DNA of 38,646 bases from an uncultured Pelagibacteraceae bacterium (GCA_902514805.1 CABXSF010000007.1:1-38646); one strand, 5' to 3'. Positions 7,594-16,950 are shown, numbered from the stretch's first letter. Notes: a model not told the origin generated them from the sequence alone. Numbers and translations are program-made.

Positions 7594-9267
7594 ATGAAAA
7601 AAATTTGTTTTTTTTTAATAATTTTTTTATATCAAACTTTTTCCTACGCTAAAACAACTGAAAATATTGAATTCAACCACAAGTATTTATCAAATTATTT
7701 TTCAGCTATAATATCCATTAATAATCAAGACGATAAAGATTCGTTAAAATATTTAAATAACACCAAGAGTCTTGTTAAAACTCATAAGAGTTATTTGGAA
7801 AATTATCTTATTTCATTAGTTCTAAACAACAAAATTGATATCGCTTTTAATAAAGCTTTTCAATTAAAGGTTAACGAAACAAATTTTTTTGAAGCAAAAG
7901 TACTGATTGCTCTAAATTCGATAAATAAAAAAGATTTTTCAAACGCGATGTTAACCTTGGAGCAAATGGACGAAGTTCCCCTTGATACTCTTGAGCTTAT
8001 CATCAAAGAGACATTAAAAGATTATCTAGATACAATCATATTTAAAAAGATGGACAAAAACGAAGATGTCCAGTTCGGTGAAATAGATAAAATAAAAAAG
8101 ATTTTTCAGTCTTGTTACTTAGGCAAAGAGAACACAGATCTTTTATTTGAAGAGCTTGTAATTAAAGATACTGAAGATTTTTCAAGGTATATTTTTTTTT
8201 ACATTAATTATTTAGCTCAAATCAAAGATTTTAATAAAATAAACGAGTTACAAAAAAAGATTGATTATACGAATAGCAGCATTTTAATTGCTCAAGCAAA
8301 ACAGTGGATTGAAAATAAAAGATACGACAAAATTACTTCAGCGTTCTCATGTAAAAATGAACATCATATTATATCTGAATTCTTGTTTTTGATTTCTAAC
8401 TTATATTCTTCGCAAGAACTTTATAAAAAGTCAAATTTCTATATTCATTTATCAAATTATCTAAATCCTGAATTTAATTTTAATAATAGTTTATTAGCTG
8501 AAAATTATATAAGTAATAAAAAATTCGATTTAGCTTTAAAATCACTGAATTTTATTTCAGAGGAAGATCTTATTTTTAGTTGGTATAAAAATAAAAAAAA
8601 ATCCTCCATTATTAAAAAACAAGAAAATGAAGTTGAAGCACTCAATTTTTTAGAAAAAAAATTTGATGGATTAAAAACTAATAATATAAAAATTTTGTAT
8701 GACATGGGTGGAATTTACAAAAGTTTTGAGAAATATGACAAGGCGATAAAAATTTACTCTGAATTATTAGACTTGTTAGACAACAGATCAAAAGCTTATG
8801 CTGATATCTTATACAGGCGGGGAGGCAGCTTTGAAAGGATTGGAGATTACGAAACTGCTGACAAAGATTTATTAGAGTCTTTAAATATTACTCGAGAAAA
8901 TCCTTACGTATTAAATTACCTTGCATATAGTTGGTTGGAGAGAAACTATAAAATTGAACTTTCAATGGAAATGTTAAAAGAAGCATATGATTTAAGAAAG
9001 AATGATCCTTATATAACCGACTCTTTGGGATGGGGATATTATTTAATAAACGATTTTGAAAATGCAGAAAAATATTTGAAGAAAGCTGTAGAATTAATGC
9101 CATATGATCCAATAGTGAATGATCATTACGGAGACATACTTTGGATGTTAAATAGAAAAATACAAGCAAGATATTTTTGGAACAATGTATTATATTTAGA
9201 AGAAACAGACGATGAAATGAAAATTGATGTTAAAAAAAAGATTATCTATGGTATAGACAAAACCTAA
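7594..9267 (+). CDS. Secreted tetratricopeptide-repeat protein
   Basis: 557-aa protein with an N-terminal signal peptide (MKKICFFLIIFLYQTFSYA, cleavage likely after the alanine), so exported to the periplasm or outer membrane. No lipobox cysteine follows the hydrophobic core. Residues about 365-530 contain at least four TPR units, for example ILYDMGGIYKSFEKYDKAIKIY, then ILYRRGGSFERIGDYETADK, and later SLGWGYYLINDFENAEKYLK. The N-terminal 350 residues are helical and repeat-like but degenerate. TPR proteins mediate protein contacts and no enzymatic motif is present. It sits seven bases ahead of ispE, an arrangement also found in other alphaproteobacteria as far as I recall. Specific role unknown; envelope assembly is a guess. 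Confidence 0.8.
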   Translation: MKKICFFLIIFLYQTFSYAKTTENIEFNHKYLSNYFSAIISINNQDDKDSLKYLNNTKSLVKTHKSYLENYLISLVLNNKIDIAFNKAFQLKVNETNFFEAKVLIALNSINKKDFSNAMLTLEQMDEVPLDTLELIIKETLKDYLDTIIFKKMDKNEDVQFGEIDKIKKIFQSCYLGKENTDLLFEELVIKDTEDFSRYIFFYINYLAQIKDFNKINELQKKIDYTNSSILIAQAKQWIENKRYDKITSAFSCKNEHHIISEFLFLISNLYSSQELYKKSNFYIHLSNYLNPEFNFNNSLLAENYISNKKFDLALKSLNFISEEDLIFSWYKNKKKSSIIKKQENEVEALNFLEKKFDGLKTNNIKILYDMGGIYKSFEKYDKAIKIYSELLDLLDNRSKAYADILYRRGGSFERIGDYETADKDLLESLNITRENPYVLNYLAYSWLERNYKIELSMEMLKEAYDLRKNDPYITDSLGWGYYLINDFENAEKYLKKAVELMPYDPIVNDHYGDILWMLNRKIQARYFWNNVLYLEETDDEMKIDVKKKIIYGIDKT

Positions 9268-9274
9268 ATTTTAC

Positions 9275-10105
9275 ATGCACAGAAAAGTAATAAAGTCTTT
9301 TGCAAAAATTAATCTTTTTTTAAACGTAGTTTCAAAAAAAAAAAAAATTCATAGAATTCAGTCTCTTTTTAGCTTTATTGACCTACATGATAGAATAGAA
9401 ATATCGACAATTAATCGTAAAAAACATTTTATAAAATTTGATGGCAAATTCTCTAAAGGGATAAGTAAAAAAAACTCTATTTCTACTTTGCTTAAAATTT
9501 TAGACCAAAAAAAACTAATTAAAAAAAAATACTATATCAAAGTTACAAAAAATATTCCTCAAAAGTCAGGTATGGGTGGGGGTTCAATGAATGCTGCTTC
9601 AATTTTAAATTTTTTTTTAAAAAGGAAAATTGTAATTTTAAATAAAAAAAGAATTTTAGAGGTTTGTGAGATGGTAGGTAACGATGTAAAAATAGGGTTA
9701 TATAAGGGTCCAATTTTTTTAAACTCAAACAATTCAATTCAATCATTAAAAAAAGGATTGAGGTATCATTTGCTTATATTTAAACCAAAAGTTGGATGTT
9801 CTACAAAATATATTTTTTCAAAATTGAAAAATTTTTCAAATAAAATACCATCAAACAAAAAAAATTTGCTTAAATTAAATAATAAAAAGAATGATTTGGA
9901 ACCAATTGTATTAAAAAAATTTAGAAATATTAGCAAACCAGTATTTTTTTTGAAAAGCCTAAAGGGGATAGAATTTGTAAGAATGACAGGGTCTGGTTCT
10001 AGCTTTGTTGCCTATTTTAAGTCTAAAAAAAACTTACTAAATGCGTCTAAATTATTCACCAATAAACACAAAAAATATTGGTCTGTTATGTCTAAAACTA
10101 TATAA
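9275..10105 (+). CDS. ispE: 4-diphosphocytidyl-2-C-methyl-D-erythritol kinase
   Basis: GHMP-family kinase of the MEP isoprenoid pathway. It phosphorylates CDP-methylerythritol using ATP. 276 aa. Catalytic lysine Lys11 is in SFAKINLFLNV, and catalytic aspartate Asp137 is in VGNDVKIGLYKGPIFL. The ATP-binding glycine loop is IPQKSGMGGGSMNAAS (94-109), where the family consensus reads GLGGGSSDAA, so an Asn replaces the usual Asp. The C-terminal motif is FVRMTGSGSSFVAYF. Very lysine rich. A run of 14 adenines at 9334-9347 codes for the lysines at 21-24 with the frame intact on both sides. Follows the TPR gene by seven bases. Confidence 0.93.
   Translation: MHRKVIKSFAKINLFLNVVSKKKKIHRIQSLFSFIDLHDRIEISTINRKKHFIKFDGKFSKGISKKNSISTLLKILDQKKLIKKKYYIKVTKNIPQKSGMGGGSMNAASILNFFLKRKIVILNKKRILEVCEMVGNDVKIGLYKGPIFLNSNNSIQSLKKGLRYHLLIFKPKVGCSTKYIFSKLKNFSNKIPSNKKNLLKLNNKKNDLEPIVLKKFRNISKPVFFLKSLKGIEFVRMTGSGSSFVAYFKSKKNLLNASKLFTNKHKKYWSVMSKTI
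9334..9347 (+). repeat. Homopolymer of 14 adenines inside ispE
   Basis: An uninterrupted A14 run from the third base of codon 20 to the first base of codon 25, encoding a lysine cluster. It is the longest single-base run I noticed inside a gene here. It could be prone to replication or transcription slippage, or to sequencing error. The frame as given is correct for IspE. Confidence 0.95.
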
Positions 10106-10138
10106 TTTTTGATTAGTTGTGTTATAAGAATTTAATTT

Positions 10139-10213
10139 TGGGGCGTAGCCAAGTGGTAAGGCAGCGGTTTTTGGTACCGCCATTCCTAGGTTCGAATCCT
10201 AGCGCCCCAGCCA
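10139..10213 (+). tRNA. tRNA-Gln (anticodon TTG)
   Basis: Cloverleaf folded by eye. Acceptor stem TGGGGCG (10139-10145) pairs fully with CGCCCCA (10203-10209). The D arm is GCC/GGC with loop AAGTGGTAA. The anticodon stem GCGGT/ACCGC encloses TTTTGGT, giving anticodon TTG, which reads CAA and by wobble CAG. The T arm is CTAGG/CCTAG with loop TTCGAAT. The discriminator G is followed by an encoded CCA (10211-10213). A possible -10 element TATAAG lies at 10123-10128. The gene stands between ispE and the CCA-adding enzyme gene, whose ATG begins only three bases after the CCA. Confidence 0.97.
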
Positions 10214-10216
10214 GTT

Positions 10217-11488
10217 ATGTTTAAAATAATTAATAACTTTTTTAACCACAGTAAAAACGATTTATTTAAAAAGAATACATTGGATATTGAGAGAAATTTT
10301 CCAGTAAAAAAAATATTTGACGCAATTAAGTCTTTTTCAGATGAAAGTGATGTTTATTATGTAGGAGGATGTGTTAGGAAGATTTTTTGCCATGAGCTTG
10401 TAGATGATATTGATTTGGCAACAAACATAAATCCTGACGAAGTTATACTATCGTTAAAGAAAAATAATATTTCCTCTTATGAAACTGGAAAAAATCATGG
10501 AACAATAACTGCAATTATTGATGATAAGAAATTTGAAATTACATCTTTAAGGAAGGACATATCTACTGATGGAAGACACGCGAAGGTATTATTTTCAAAA
10601 GATTGGAGAGAAGATGCGGAGAGAAGGGACTTTACCTTTAACTCAATATACTCGAATATTTATGGTGAAGTGTTTGATCCATTTAATGGAAGAAAAGATT
10701 TAGAAAATGGTTGTGTCACGTTTATTGGAGATCCGTCAAAACGTATTAAAGAGGATTACCTTAGAATACTCAGATATATAAGATTTTTCTTAAACTATTC
10801 AAAAAAAGACCACGAGCCAAAAATAAAAAAAATTATCAAACAAAATTTAGATGGCCTGCTTAAAATCTCTAAAGAAAGATTAATAGATGAATTAAAAAAG
10901 ATCATTTTTTCTAAAGGGTTCATAAATCTAAAAAAGGACGATTTTTCAAAAGAAATTCTTGAACTTGTTTTCCCAAGTTTAAACAATACTTCATTTTTAA
11001 GTGATAAAAACAAACTTCTTATTGAAGATATACAATTAAACAAAAATTTCATTGTATTGTTAAGTGCTATGATGATCAAAGATTTAGATAGTATTAATTA
11101 TATTCTTTATAAGTTCAATTTTTCTAACCAAGATAAACAGAGACTTCTTTATATTCACGATAATTATCAAATGAGTTTAGAGAAAAGTTTTTTTGAAAGA
11201 GAGTTGAAAAAAAGAATATATTTTGGAGAAAAAGAAAGTCTTTTAGATCTAATAACTTTGCAATTATTAATTTTTAATAAAAACGAAAAGGCACTTAATG
11301 ATCTGATTAAAATTGCTAAAAAAACAGATTCGCCGAAATTTCCTTATAACGCGGATTTCTTGATCAAAAATTTTGATTACAAACCCGGAAAAAAAATGGG
11401 GAAAAAACTAAAAGAATTAGAGACACTTTGGGTTAATAATGATTTTAAAATCTCTAAAGAAGAAATTAAGAAAATTGTTCTTAATTAA
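10217..11488 (+). CDS. cca: CCA tRNA nucleotidyltransferase (PcnB/Cca family)
   Basis: Class II nucleotidyltransferase that adds or repairs the 3' CCA of tRNAs, 423 aa. Nucleotide-binding motif YVGGCVRK (49-56), then metal-binding DIDLAT and [29 protein letters not shown] and [13 protein letters not shown] belong to the neck. The C-terminal 200 residues are helical and divergent, like the body and tail of alphaproteobacterial enzymes. Poly(A) polymerase shares the head, but gene length and the alphaproteobacterial setting favour CCA addition. The only Met ahead of the active site is the one at 10217, giving about 48 residues before the GG motif; a start at the TTG near 10280 cannot be excluded. 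It follows tRNA-Gln by three bases and overlaps convergent greA by four bases. Confidence 0.88.
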   Translation: MFKIINNFFNHSKNDLFKKNTLDIERNFPVKKIFDAIKSFSDESDVYYVGGCVRKIFCHELVDDIDLATNINPDEVILSLKKNNISSYETGKNHGTITAIIDDKKFEITSLRKDISTDGRHAKVLFSKDWREDAERRDFTFNSIYSNIYGEVFDPFNGRKDLENGCVTFIGDPSKRIKEDYLRILRYIRFFLNYSKKDHEPKIKKIIKQNLDGLLKISKERLIDELKKIIFSKGFINLKKDDFSKEILELVFPSLNNTSFLSDKNKLLIEDIQLNKNFIVLLSAMMIKDLDSINYILYKFNFSNQDKQRLLYIHDNYQMSLEKSFFERELKKRIYFGEKESLLDLITLQLLIFNKNEKALNDLIKIAKKTDSPKFPYNADFLIKNFDYKPGKKMGKKLKELETLWVNNDFKISKEEIKKIVLN

Positions 11489-11958
11489 AGATATTTGACA
11501 TCTTCAATTTCAAAATTTTTTTCACCGGAAGGAGTTTTTATTTCAACTAAATCATTTTTATTTTTTCCTATTAAACCTTTTCCTATTGGTGATTGAAAAA
11601 AAATTAGGTTTTTTTTAAGATCAGCTTCGTCTTTGCCAACAATTTTATATGTTAATTTTTCGTTAGAATCTAGATCTTTAAGGTAAACAGTTGAACCAAA
11701 TATTACCTTTCCAAGATTTTCAATTTTAGTTACGTCAATAACATTCGCCCTTGCAATAATATCTTCAATTTGCTGAATACGACCTTCGTTATGTGACTGC
11801 TGTTCTTTAGCTGCATGATATTCAGCGTTTTCTTTTAAATCACCATGTGATCTAGCTTCTGAAATAGCAGATACTATTTCTGGCCTTTTTTTTTCTTTTA
11901 AAAAAACTAATTCCTCTTTAAGTTTAGTTAGTCCGTTAACTGTTACCGGCTCTTTCAT
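11485..11958 (-). CDS. greA: Transcription elongation factor GreA
   Basis: Rescues backtracked RNA polymerase by stimulating transcript cleavage. 157 aa, standard length. The N-terminal coiled coil carries the acidic tip in [20 protein letters not shown] (35-54), with Asp40 and Glu43 as the cleavage-stimulating acids. The C-terminal FKBP-like domain is recognisable from [23 protein letters not shown] and [18 protein letters not shown]. It starts eight bases after the hemF stop, consistent with a trmL-hemF-greA transcript. Its stop overlaps the convergent cca stop. Confidence 0.97.
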   Translation of the reverse strand: MKEPVTVNGLTKLKEELVFLKEKKRPEIVSAISEARSHGDLKENAEYHAAKEQQSHNEGRIQQIEDIIARANVIDVTKIENLGKVIFGSTVYLKDLDSNEKLTYKIVGKDEADLKKNLIFFQSPIGKGLIGKNKNDLVEIKTPSGEKNFEIEDVKYL

Positions 11959-11966
11959 AAATTAAT

Positions 11967-12794
11967 TTAGTCCCAATTAGCTGTAGGAGGTAAAGACATC
12001 AAAATAGCTTCTACATTTCCTCCAGTTTGTAATCCAAATTTTGTACCTCTATCATGTAGCAAATTAAATTCAACGTACCTACCTCTTTTTTTATTTTGGA
12101 TTAGTTTGTCCTTTTTTTTCCATCTTTTTTTAAATTTCTTTGTAATTATTTCTTTAAATAGATATGAAAAAGCTATACCCACATCTCTTACAAAAGCAAA
12201 ATCTCTGTCCCAATTTTCTTTTTTATAATCAAAAAATATTCCTCCAATTCCTCTAGGTTCATTTCTATGATGTAAATAAAAATAATCATCACACCATTTT
12301 TTATATTTTTTATAATAATTTTTACCATGTTTGTTGCACATCATTTTTAATTTTTTCTCAACAATTTTTTCTAGCGCTGAGTCTTTAAAACATGGAGTAA
12401 AATCCATCCCTCCACCAAACCATCCATGATCTGTAATTATGTATCTCGTGTTAAAATGCATTGCTGGGATATAAGGATTCTTCATATGCATAACAATTGA
12501 TATTCCTGATGCCCAAAAATTTTTACTATTATTAAATCTAGGTATTTTTTTTTTAAATTCATTTGAGAAACTTCCATATACTTCAGAAAAATTTACACCT
12601 ACTTTCTCAAAAACATTTCCGTTTTTAAGAAGCTTTGATTTTCCACCGCCCTCATCTTTTGTTTCACTTCTAGACCACACCTTCGTTTCAAAATAAGAGG
12701 ATCCGTTTTCAATATTCTCAATTTCGTGACAAATTAATTCTTGAATGGTTAAAAACCAATTTCGCACCAATTTTTTTTTAATATTTTCTTCCAT
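11967..12794 (-). CDS. hemF: Oxygen-dependent coproporphyrinogen III oxidase
   Basis: Haem biosynthesis enzyme converting coproporphyrinogen III to protoporphyrinogen IX with molecular oxygen. 275 aa, slightly shorter than the E. coli protein (about 299). Family blocks are present: EGGGKSKLLKNGNVFEKVGVNFS at 47-69, HMKNPYIPAMHFNTRY, GWFGGGMDFTPC, HHRNEPRGIGGIFFDY, and the C-terminal GRYVEFNLLHDRGTKFGLQTGG. The presence of the aerobic enzyme fits an aerobic organism with a cytochrome bc1 complex encoded close by. It begins 12 bases after trmL on the same strand. Confidence 0.97.
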   Translation of the reverse strand: MEENIKKKLVRNWFLTIQELICHEIENIENGSSYFETKVWSRSETKDEGGGKSKLLKNGNVFEKVGVNFSEVYGSFSNEFKKKIPRFNNSKNFWASGISIVMHMKNPYIPAMHFNTRYIITDHGWFGGGMDFTPCFKDSALEKIVEKKLKMMCNKHGKNYYKKYKKWCDDYFYLHHRNEPRGIGGIFFDYKKENWDRDFAFVRDVGIAFSYLFKEIITKKFKKRWKKKDKLIQNKKRGRYVEFNLLHDRGTKFGLQTGGNVEAILMSLPPTANWD

Positions 12795-12806
12795 TGAATA
12801 ATTTGA

Positions 12807-13265
12807 TTACAATATTAGTTTCGATAACACCATTGATACAGTAGTCGATAAGTTTAAAGATCTTTTTTTTTTGAGAATTGGTATTTTTATTCTTTTGTCT
12901 ACTTTATGATGAACATTTTTTGGCACACCTGCACTTTCCCTACCAAATAAAAAAGTATCATTTTTTTTTATTTTGAATGATTTGATCGAATCTTTCGCTT
13001 TTGTAGTCATCAGAACTATTCTTGAGTTCTTTTTTGCTTCAAAAAATTGATCTGAATTCTCGTAAATTTTAATCATTTTTTCATCTAAATAGTCCATAAC
13101 CACCCTTCTAAAACGCTTGTCATGAAAAGTGAAGCCACATGGTTCAATAATCTCCAATTTTACACCCAAACATGAGCAAGTTCTTATTATGGATGCAGTA
13201 TTTTGAGGAATGTCAGGCTGATAGAGAGCAATTTTGGCTGTTAATTTTGGGTTATTATGTGTCAT
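12807..13265 (-). CDS. trmL: tRNA (cytidine/uridine-34-2'-O)-methyltransferase TrmL
   Basis: SpoU-family (SPOUT) methyltransferase that 2'-O-methylates the wobble base of certain leucine tRNAs. 152 aa, the minimal single-domain length of TrmL. Motif 1 is ALYQPDIPQNTASIIRTCSCLG, with the catalytic arginine. Motif 2 is TFLFGRESAGVP. Motif 3 is KKRSLNLSTTVSMVL, which builds the trefoil-knot AdoMet site. The start ATG (13265) diverges from petA across 65 bases that contain a near-perfect AT-rich palindrome. First gene of a likely trmL-hemF-greA unit. Confidence 0.92.
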   Translation of the reverse strand: MTHNNPKLTAKIALYQPDIPQNTASIIRTCSCLGVKLEIIEPCGFTFHDKRFRRVVMDYLDEKMIKIYENSDQFFEAKKNSRIVLMTTKAKDSIKSFKIKKNDTFLFGRESAGVPKNVHHKVDKRIKIPILKKKRSLNLSTTVSMVLSKLIL

Positions 13266-13292
13266 TCTTGCTATAGAAAAATTCCACTTTTA

Positions 13293-13314
13293 TATTATAT
13301 GAAATCATATAATA
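13293..13314. promoter_or_regulatory. 22-base palindrome in the trmL/petA intergenic region
   Basis: Perfect inverted repeat, arms TATTATATGA (13293-13302) and TCATATAATA (13305-13314) around AA. Each arm contains a TATAAT hexamer facing its own gene: 13308-13313 for petA on the plus strand and 13300-13295 for trmL on the minus strand. No good -35 accompanies either. It may be two back-to-back -10 elements, an operator for a dimeric regulator, or both. A similar layout (TATTATAT, six bases, ATATATTT) recurs between the MarR gene and ilvE. Confidence 0.55.
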
Positions 13315-13330
13315 AATAAATTAAGTATTA

Positions 13331-13843
13331 ATGTCAGACAAAGAAAAACCTAATAGAAGAGACTTTATTTTTACAGCTACAGCCGCTGTAGGAGCGGTCG
13401 GTGCGGGGGCTGCTGCGTGGCCTTTAATTGATCAAATGAATCCGGATGCCTCCGTTAAGGCTCTTGCTAGCACAGAAGTAGACGTAAGTAGTTTGCAACC
13501 AGGTCAGTCAATAACTGTCTTATGGAGAGGCAAACCTGTATTTATAAAAAGAAGAACAGAAAATGAAATTAGTGAAGCAAGAAACGTAAACATTTCTGAT
13601 TTAAAACATCCCGAGAAAGATGAGGATAGAGCTAAAAATCCAGAGTGGTTAGTTATGTTAGGTGTTTGTACTCACTTAGGATGTGTTCCGCTTGCAGACA
13701 AAGGTGATTACGATGGCTGGTTTTGTCCGTGTCACGGTTCACATTACGATACAGCTGGAAGAATAAGAAAAGGTCCAGCTCCAACAAATTTAGAAATTCC
13801 AAAGTACGAATTTGTGAACAGTAACACAATTAAAATAGGTTAA
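13331..13843 (+). CDS. petA: Ubiquinol-cytochrome c reductase Rieske iron-sulfur subunit
   Basis: [2Fe-2S] subunit of the cytochrome bc1 complex, passing electrons from ubiquinol to cytochrome c1. 170 aa. A twin-arginine start ([20 protein letters not shown]) forms the uncleaved Tat signal and membrane anchor. The cluster ligands are Cys113 and His115 in CTHLGC and Cys132 and His135 in CPCHGS. Cys118 and Cys134 form the usual disulfide. The [20 protein letters not shown] loop and the [11 protein letters not shown] strand are typical. First gene of petABC, with petB starting two bases after the stop. Confidence 0.97.
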   Translation: MSDKEKPNRRDFIFTATAAVGAVGAGAAAWPLIDQMNPDASVKALASTEVDVSSLQPGQSITVLWRGKPVFIKRRTENEISEARNVNISDLKHPEKDEDRAKNPEWLVMLGVCTHLGCVPLADKGDYDGWFCPCHGSHYDTAGRIRKGPAPTNLEIPKYEFVNSNTIKIG

Positions 13844-13845
13844 AA

Positions 13846-15114
13846 ATGAGCGATCACAATTACACTCCTTCATCGAAATTCGGAAAATGGTTTAATGATA
13901 GATTACCTTTGCTTACACTAGCAAATCACTTAACAGATTATCCAACTCCTAAAAATTTAAACTATTGGTGGACGTTTGGAGGTATTTTAACATTTTGTCT
14001 AATTACTCAAATAATAACAGGTCTTGTTTTGGCTATGCATTATATAGCTCATGCAGACTTAGCTTTTAGTAGCGTTGAACATATTATGAGAGACGTTAAT
14101 TATGGATGGCTCATAAGATATATTCATGCAAACGGAGCTTCAATGTTTTTCTTAGCAGTTTACATTCACATTTTTAGATCCTTGTTTTATGGGTCTTACA
14201 AAGCCCCAAGAGAGATTATATGGATTTTAGGAATTATGATTTACTTATTGATGATGGCTGCAGCATTTATGGGCTATGTATTACCTTGGGGACAAATGAG
14301 TTTTTGGGGAGCTACAGTTATTACTAATTTATTCAGCGCCATTCCTTTAGTAGGCGAAAGTATAACTACATGGTTATGGGGAGGTTACTCAGTTGATAAT
14401 CCAACTTTAACAAGATTTTTTACGCTACACTATCTTATCCCTTTTTTAATTTTAGGTTTGGTTGTTTTACATATTTGGGCGCTTCATGTTCCTGGTAATA
14501 ATAATCCAATAGGCATAGATATTCAAAAGCCCTCAAAGGATACAGTTCCTTTTCATCCCTACATAGTAGTAAAAGATTTATTTGCATTACTTTTATTTAT
14601 GATTGTGTTTGCCTTTTTTGTATTTTATTCTCCAAATATTCTTGGACATGCTGATAACTACATAGAAGCAAACCCGTTAGTAACTCCAGCTCATATTGTA
14701 CCAGAGTGGTATTTGTTACCATTTTACGCAATTCTAAGGTCAGTTCCTGATAAACTTTTAGGAGTTGTTGCTATGTTATCGGCAATATTTATTTTAGCAG
14801 CTCTGCCATGGTTAGATACTTCAAAGATAAGATCAGCTGTATTTAGACCTCTTTATAAACAGTTTTATTGGATACTAGTAATTGACGTTTTAGTACTAGG
14901 TTATGTAGGTGCAATGCCTGCAGAGGGATTATATTTGTTAATTGCCAGAGTAGCGACAGCATATTACTTTTTACACTTTCTATTGATACTTCCGGTTTTG
15001 GGTAAAATAGAAAAAACAACACCTTTACCATTAAGCATTACTAGTCCAGTTTTAGGGGGATCGGCAGATCTCGCAATGGCAAAAAATACCGATATAAGAA
15101 AAGAGAAGTTATAG
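13846..15114 (+). CDS. petB: Cytochrome b subunit of the bc1 complex
   Basis: Membrane-embedded dihaem subunit carrying both quinone sites. 422 aa with eight predicted transmembrane helices. Haem ligands His94 and His108 lie in the second helix ([15 protein letters not shown]). His195 and His209 lie in the fourth helix ([16 protein letters not shown]). These are the expected 14-residue spacings. The Qo-site motif PEWY is at 286-289. [19 protein letters not shown] is the cd loop. Unsplit, as in proteobacteria and mitochondria, in contrast to the b6/subunit IV split of photosynthetic b6f. Sits between petA and petC; its TAG stop shares its last base with the petC GTG start. Confidence 0.98.
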   Translation: MSDHNYTPSSKFGKWFNDRLPLLTLANHLTDYPTPKNLNYWWTFGGILTFCLITQIITGLVLAMHYIAHADLAFSSVEHIMRDVNYGWLIRYIHANGASMFFLAVYIHIFRSLFYGSYKAPREIIWILGIMIYLLMMAAAFMGYVLPWGQMSFWGATVITNLFSAIPLVGESITTWLWGGYSVDNPTLTRFFTLHYLIPFLILGLVVLHIWALHVPGNNNPIGIDIQKPSKDTVPFHPYIVVKDLFALLLFMIVFAFFVFYSPNILGHADNYIEANPLVTPAHIVPEWYLLPFYAILRSVPDKLLGVVAMLSAIFILAALPWLDTSKIRSAVFRPLYKQFYWILVIDVLVLGYVGAMPAEGLYLLIARVATAYYFLHFLLILPVLGKIEKTTPLPLSITSPVLGGSADLAMAKNTDIRKEKL

Positions 15115-15896
15115 TGCAAAGAATATTCAAAATTCTTTTTTTTCTTTTAGTTCTAAATACAAATCTCGCGAGCTCAATATCTGCAGAAAACTCAAGCAAA
15201 TTATTAACAACTGATTGGTCTTTTAAAGGTCCATTCGGTAAATTTGACAGAGCTTCACTTCAAAGAGGTTATCAGGTTTACAACGAAGTTTGTGCTTCTT
15301 GTCACTCTTTAAAATATGTTTCATATAGAAACCTGTCTGAAAAAGGTGGGCCAGAATTTTCTGTAAAAGAAGCAAAGGCTATTGCTGCAAGTTTTGAAAT
15401 TACCGATGGTCCAAATCAAGACGGTGAAATGTTTACAAGACCAGCGAAACTTTCTGATAAGTTTGTAATGCCGTACAGCAATGAAGAAGAAGCTAAATCA
15501 GTAAATGGTGGTGCTTATCCGCCAGATATGTCTGTTTTGGTGAAGGCAAGAGCAGGCGGAGCAGATTATATATACTCAGTTTTACTAGGTTATGTCGATC
15601 CACCTGAAAATATAAAATTAGATGATGGGGTTTATTACAACAAATATATGTATGGGAACAAAATCAAGATGCCCAAACAACTTTCAGATGGTCTTGTAGA
15701 ATATTCTGACGGGACAAATGCTACAGAAGAACAAATGGCAAAAGATGTTGTAAGTTTTCTTATGTGGACTGCAGAACCTCATTTAGAACAAAGACATAAA
15801 ACAGGATTTAGAGCAATTGTTTATTTGATAATACTTACTGTGCTAGTCTATTTTAGTATGAAAAAAATATGGTCAAGAGTTGAAACGAATGTTTAA
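15114..15896 (+). CDS. petC: Cytochrome c1 subunit of the bc1 complex (GTG start)
   Basis: Periplasmic c-type haem subunit that delivers electrons to soluble cytochrome c. 260 aa. The signal peptide covers about residues 1-24. The haem-binding CASCH motif is at 60-64 and the likely axial Met186 is in NKIKMPKQL. A C-terminal anchor helix (about 235-251, FRAIVYLIILTVLVYFSMKK) is present. GGAYPPDMSVLVKARAGGADY is the conserved c1 block. The start is a GTG overlapping the petB stop as TAGTG; no ATG lies nearby in frame. The last 24 bases overlap the convergent ychF gene. Confidence 0.96.
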   Translation: MQRIFKILFFLLVLNTNLASSISAENSSKLLTTDWSFKGPFGKFDRASLQRGYQVYNEVCASCHSLKYVSYRNLSEKGGPEFSVKEAKAIAASFEITDGPNQDGEMFTRPAKLSDKFVMPYSNEEEAKSVNGGAYPPDMSVLVKARAGGADYIYSVLLGYVDPPENIKLDDGVYYNKYMYGNKIKMPKQLSDGLVEYSDGTNATEEQMAKDVVSFLMWTAEPHLEQRHKTGFRAIVYLIILTVLVYFSMKKIWSRVETNV

Positions 15897-16946
15897 AATA
15901 TCTCCGTCTTTTACAATATAATCTTTTCCTTCTAATCTCATTTTACCATTATTTTTAGAATTGACCCAACCATCATTATCTAAAAAATCATCATACGAGA
16001 CAGTTTCTGCTCTAATAAAACCTTTTTCGAAATCTGTATGTATTTTTCCTGCAGCAGTGGGTGCCAAACTATCTTTTTCAATTGTCCAAGCTCTACTTTC
16101 TTCAGGGCCTGATGTAAAAAAAGTATTTAATTCTAACAATTTATAACCTTTGTTAATTAAGTTATTTAAACCTGTTGTTTTGATTCCCATAACTTTCATA
16201 AAATTTTCTTTTTCATCATTGTTTAATTGATTAATTTGGTTTTCGATATCAGCTGATATAATTAAAACATTTTCCATGTTTACAGAATTTTTTACTTGTT
16301 CAGTATATTTATTACCATTTTGTATACTATTTTCATCAACATTGCATACGTATAACTTTGGTTTTAATGAGAGAAGACCAGAAGAGGATATCTCATTTTT
16401 ATCGAAATTCTGCTTTAAGTTATCAATTGGCTTATCATTATTAATCAACTCTAATGCTTGATTAAGTAATTCAAATTCTTTCTCATTTAAATTTTTTTTG
16501 TTTTTTTTATCGATTCTTTTTTGAATTGACTCTAAATCTGCTAATTTCATTTCAGTTTCTATAATTTCTAAATCTCTAATTGGATCAACATTGGGATTTA
16601 CGTTTTGAATGTCAGTGGAGTCGAAACATCTTAAAAGATGTATAATCGCATCAACTTCTCTTATATGGGATAAAAATTTATTTCCTAAACCTTCACCTTT
16701 CGAGGCTCCTTTTACAAGTCCCGCGATGTCAACAAAAGTAATACTTGTATAAATTTTTTTTTTGGATTTTGAAATCTGAACAAGTTTATCGAGTCTTGTG
16801 TCTACAACAGGTACCATGCCAACGTTGGGTTCAATTGTGCAAAAAGGAAAATTTCCAGAAAGCGCTTTAGTAGAATTTGTTAATGCATTAAATAAAGTTG
16901 ATTTCCCAACATTAGGCAAACCTACGATACCGCATTTAAAACCCAT
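15873..16946 (-). CDS. ychF: Redox-linked ribosome-binding ATPase YchF
   Basis: Obg-related P-loop protein that binds ribosomes and hydrolyses ATP. 357 aa, close to the usual 363. G1 is GLPNVGKST (8-16). DIAGLVKGASKGEGLGNKFL is the G3 region. The G4 position reads NVDE in place of NKxD, the hallmark that shifts specificity to ATP. The C-terminal TGS domain runs from FFTSGPEESRAWTIEKDS to the end (KDYIVKDGDILNIRFN). Last gene of the seven-gene lgt-to-ychF block, four bases after pth. The 3' end overlaps petC by 24 bases. Confidence 0.97.
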   Translation of the reverse strand: MGFKCGIVGLPNVGKSTLFNALTNSTKALSGNFPFCTIEPNVGMVPVVDTRLDKLVQISKSKKKIYTSITFVDIAGLVKGASKGEGLGNKFLSHIREVDAIIHLLRCFDSTDIQNVNPNVDPIRDLEIIETEMKLADLESIQKRIDKKNKKNLNEKEFELLNQALELINNDKPIDNLKQNFDKNEISSSGLLSLKPKLYVCNVDENSIQNGNKYTEQVKNSVNMENVLIISADIENQINQLNNDEKENFMKVMGIKTTGLNNLINKGYKLLELNTFFTSGPEESRAWTIEKDSLAPTAAGKIHTDFEKGFIRAETVSYDDFLDNDGWVNSKNNGKMRLEGKDYIVKDGDILNIRFNS

Positions 16947-16950
16947 TCAA

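Noticed and set aside
13293..13314. Palindrome upstream of petA considered as a transcription terminator
   Set aside because: It lies between two divergent start codons, not after a gene end, and is almost entirely A and T, so it fits promoter or operator better.
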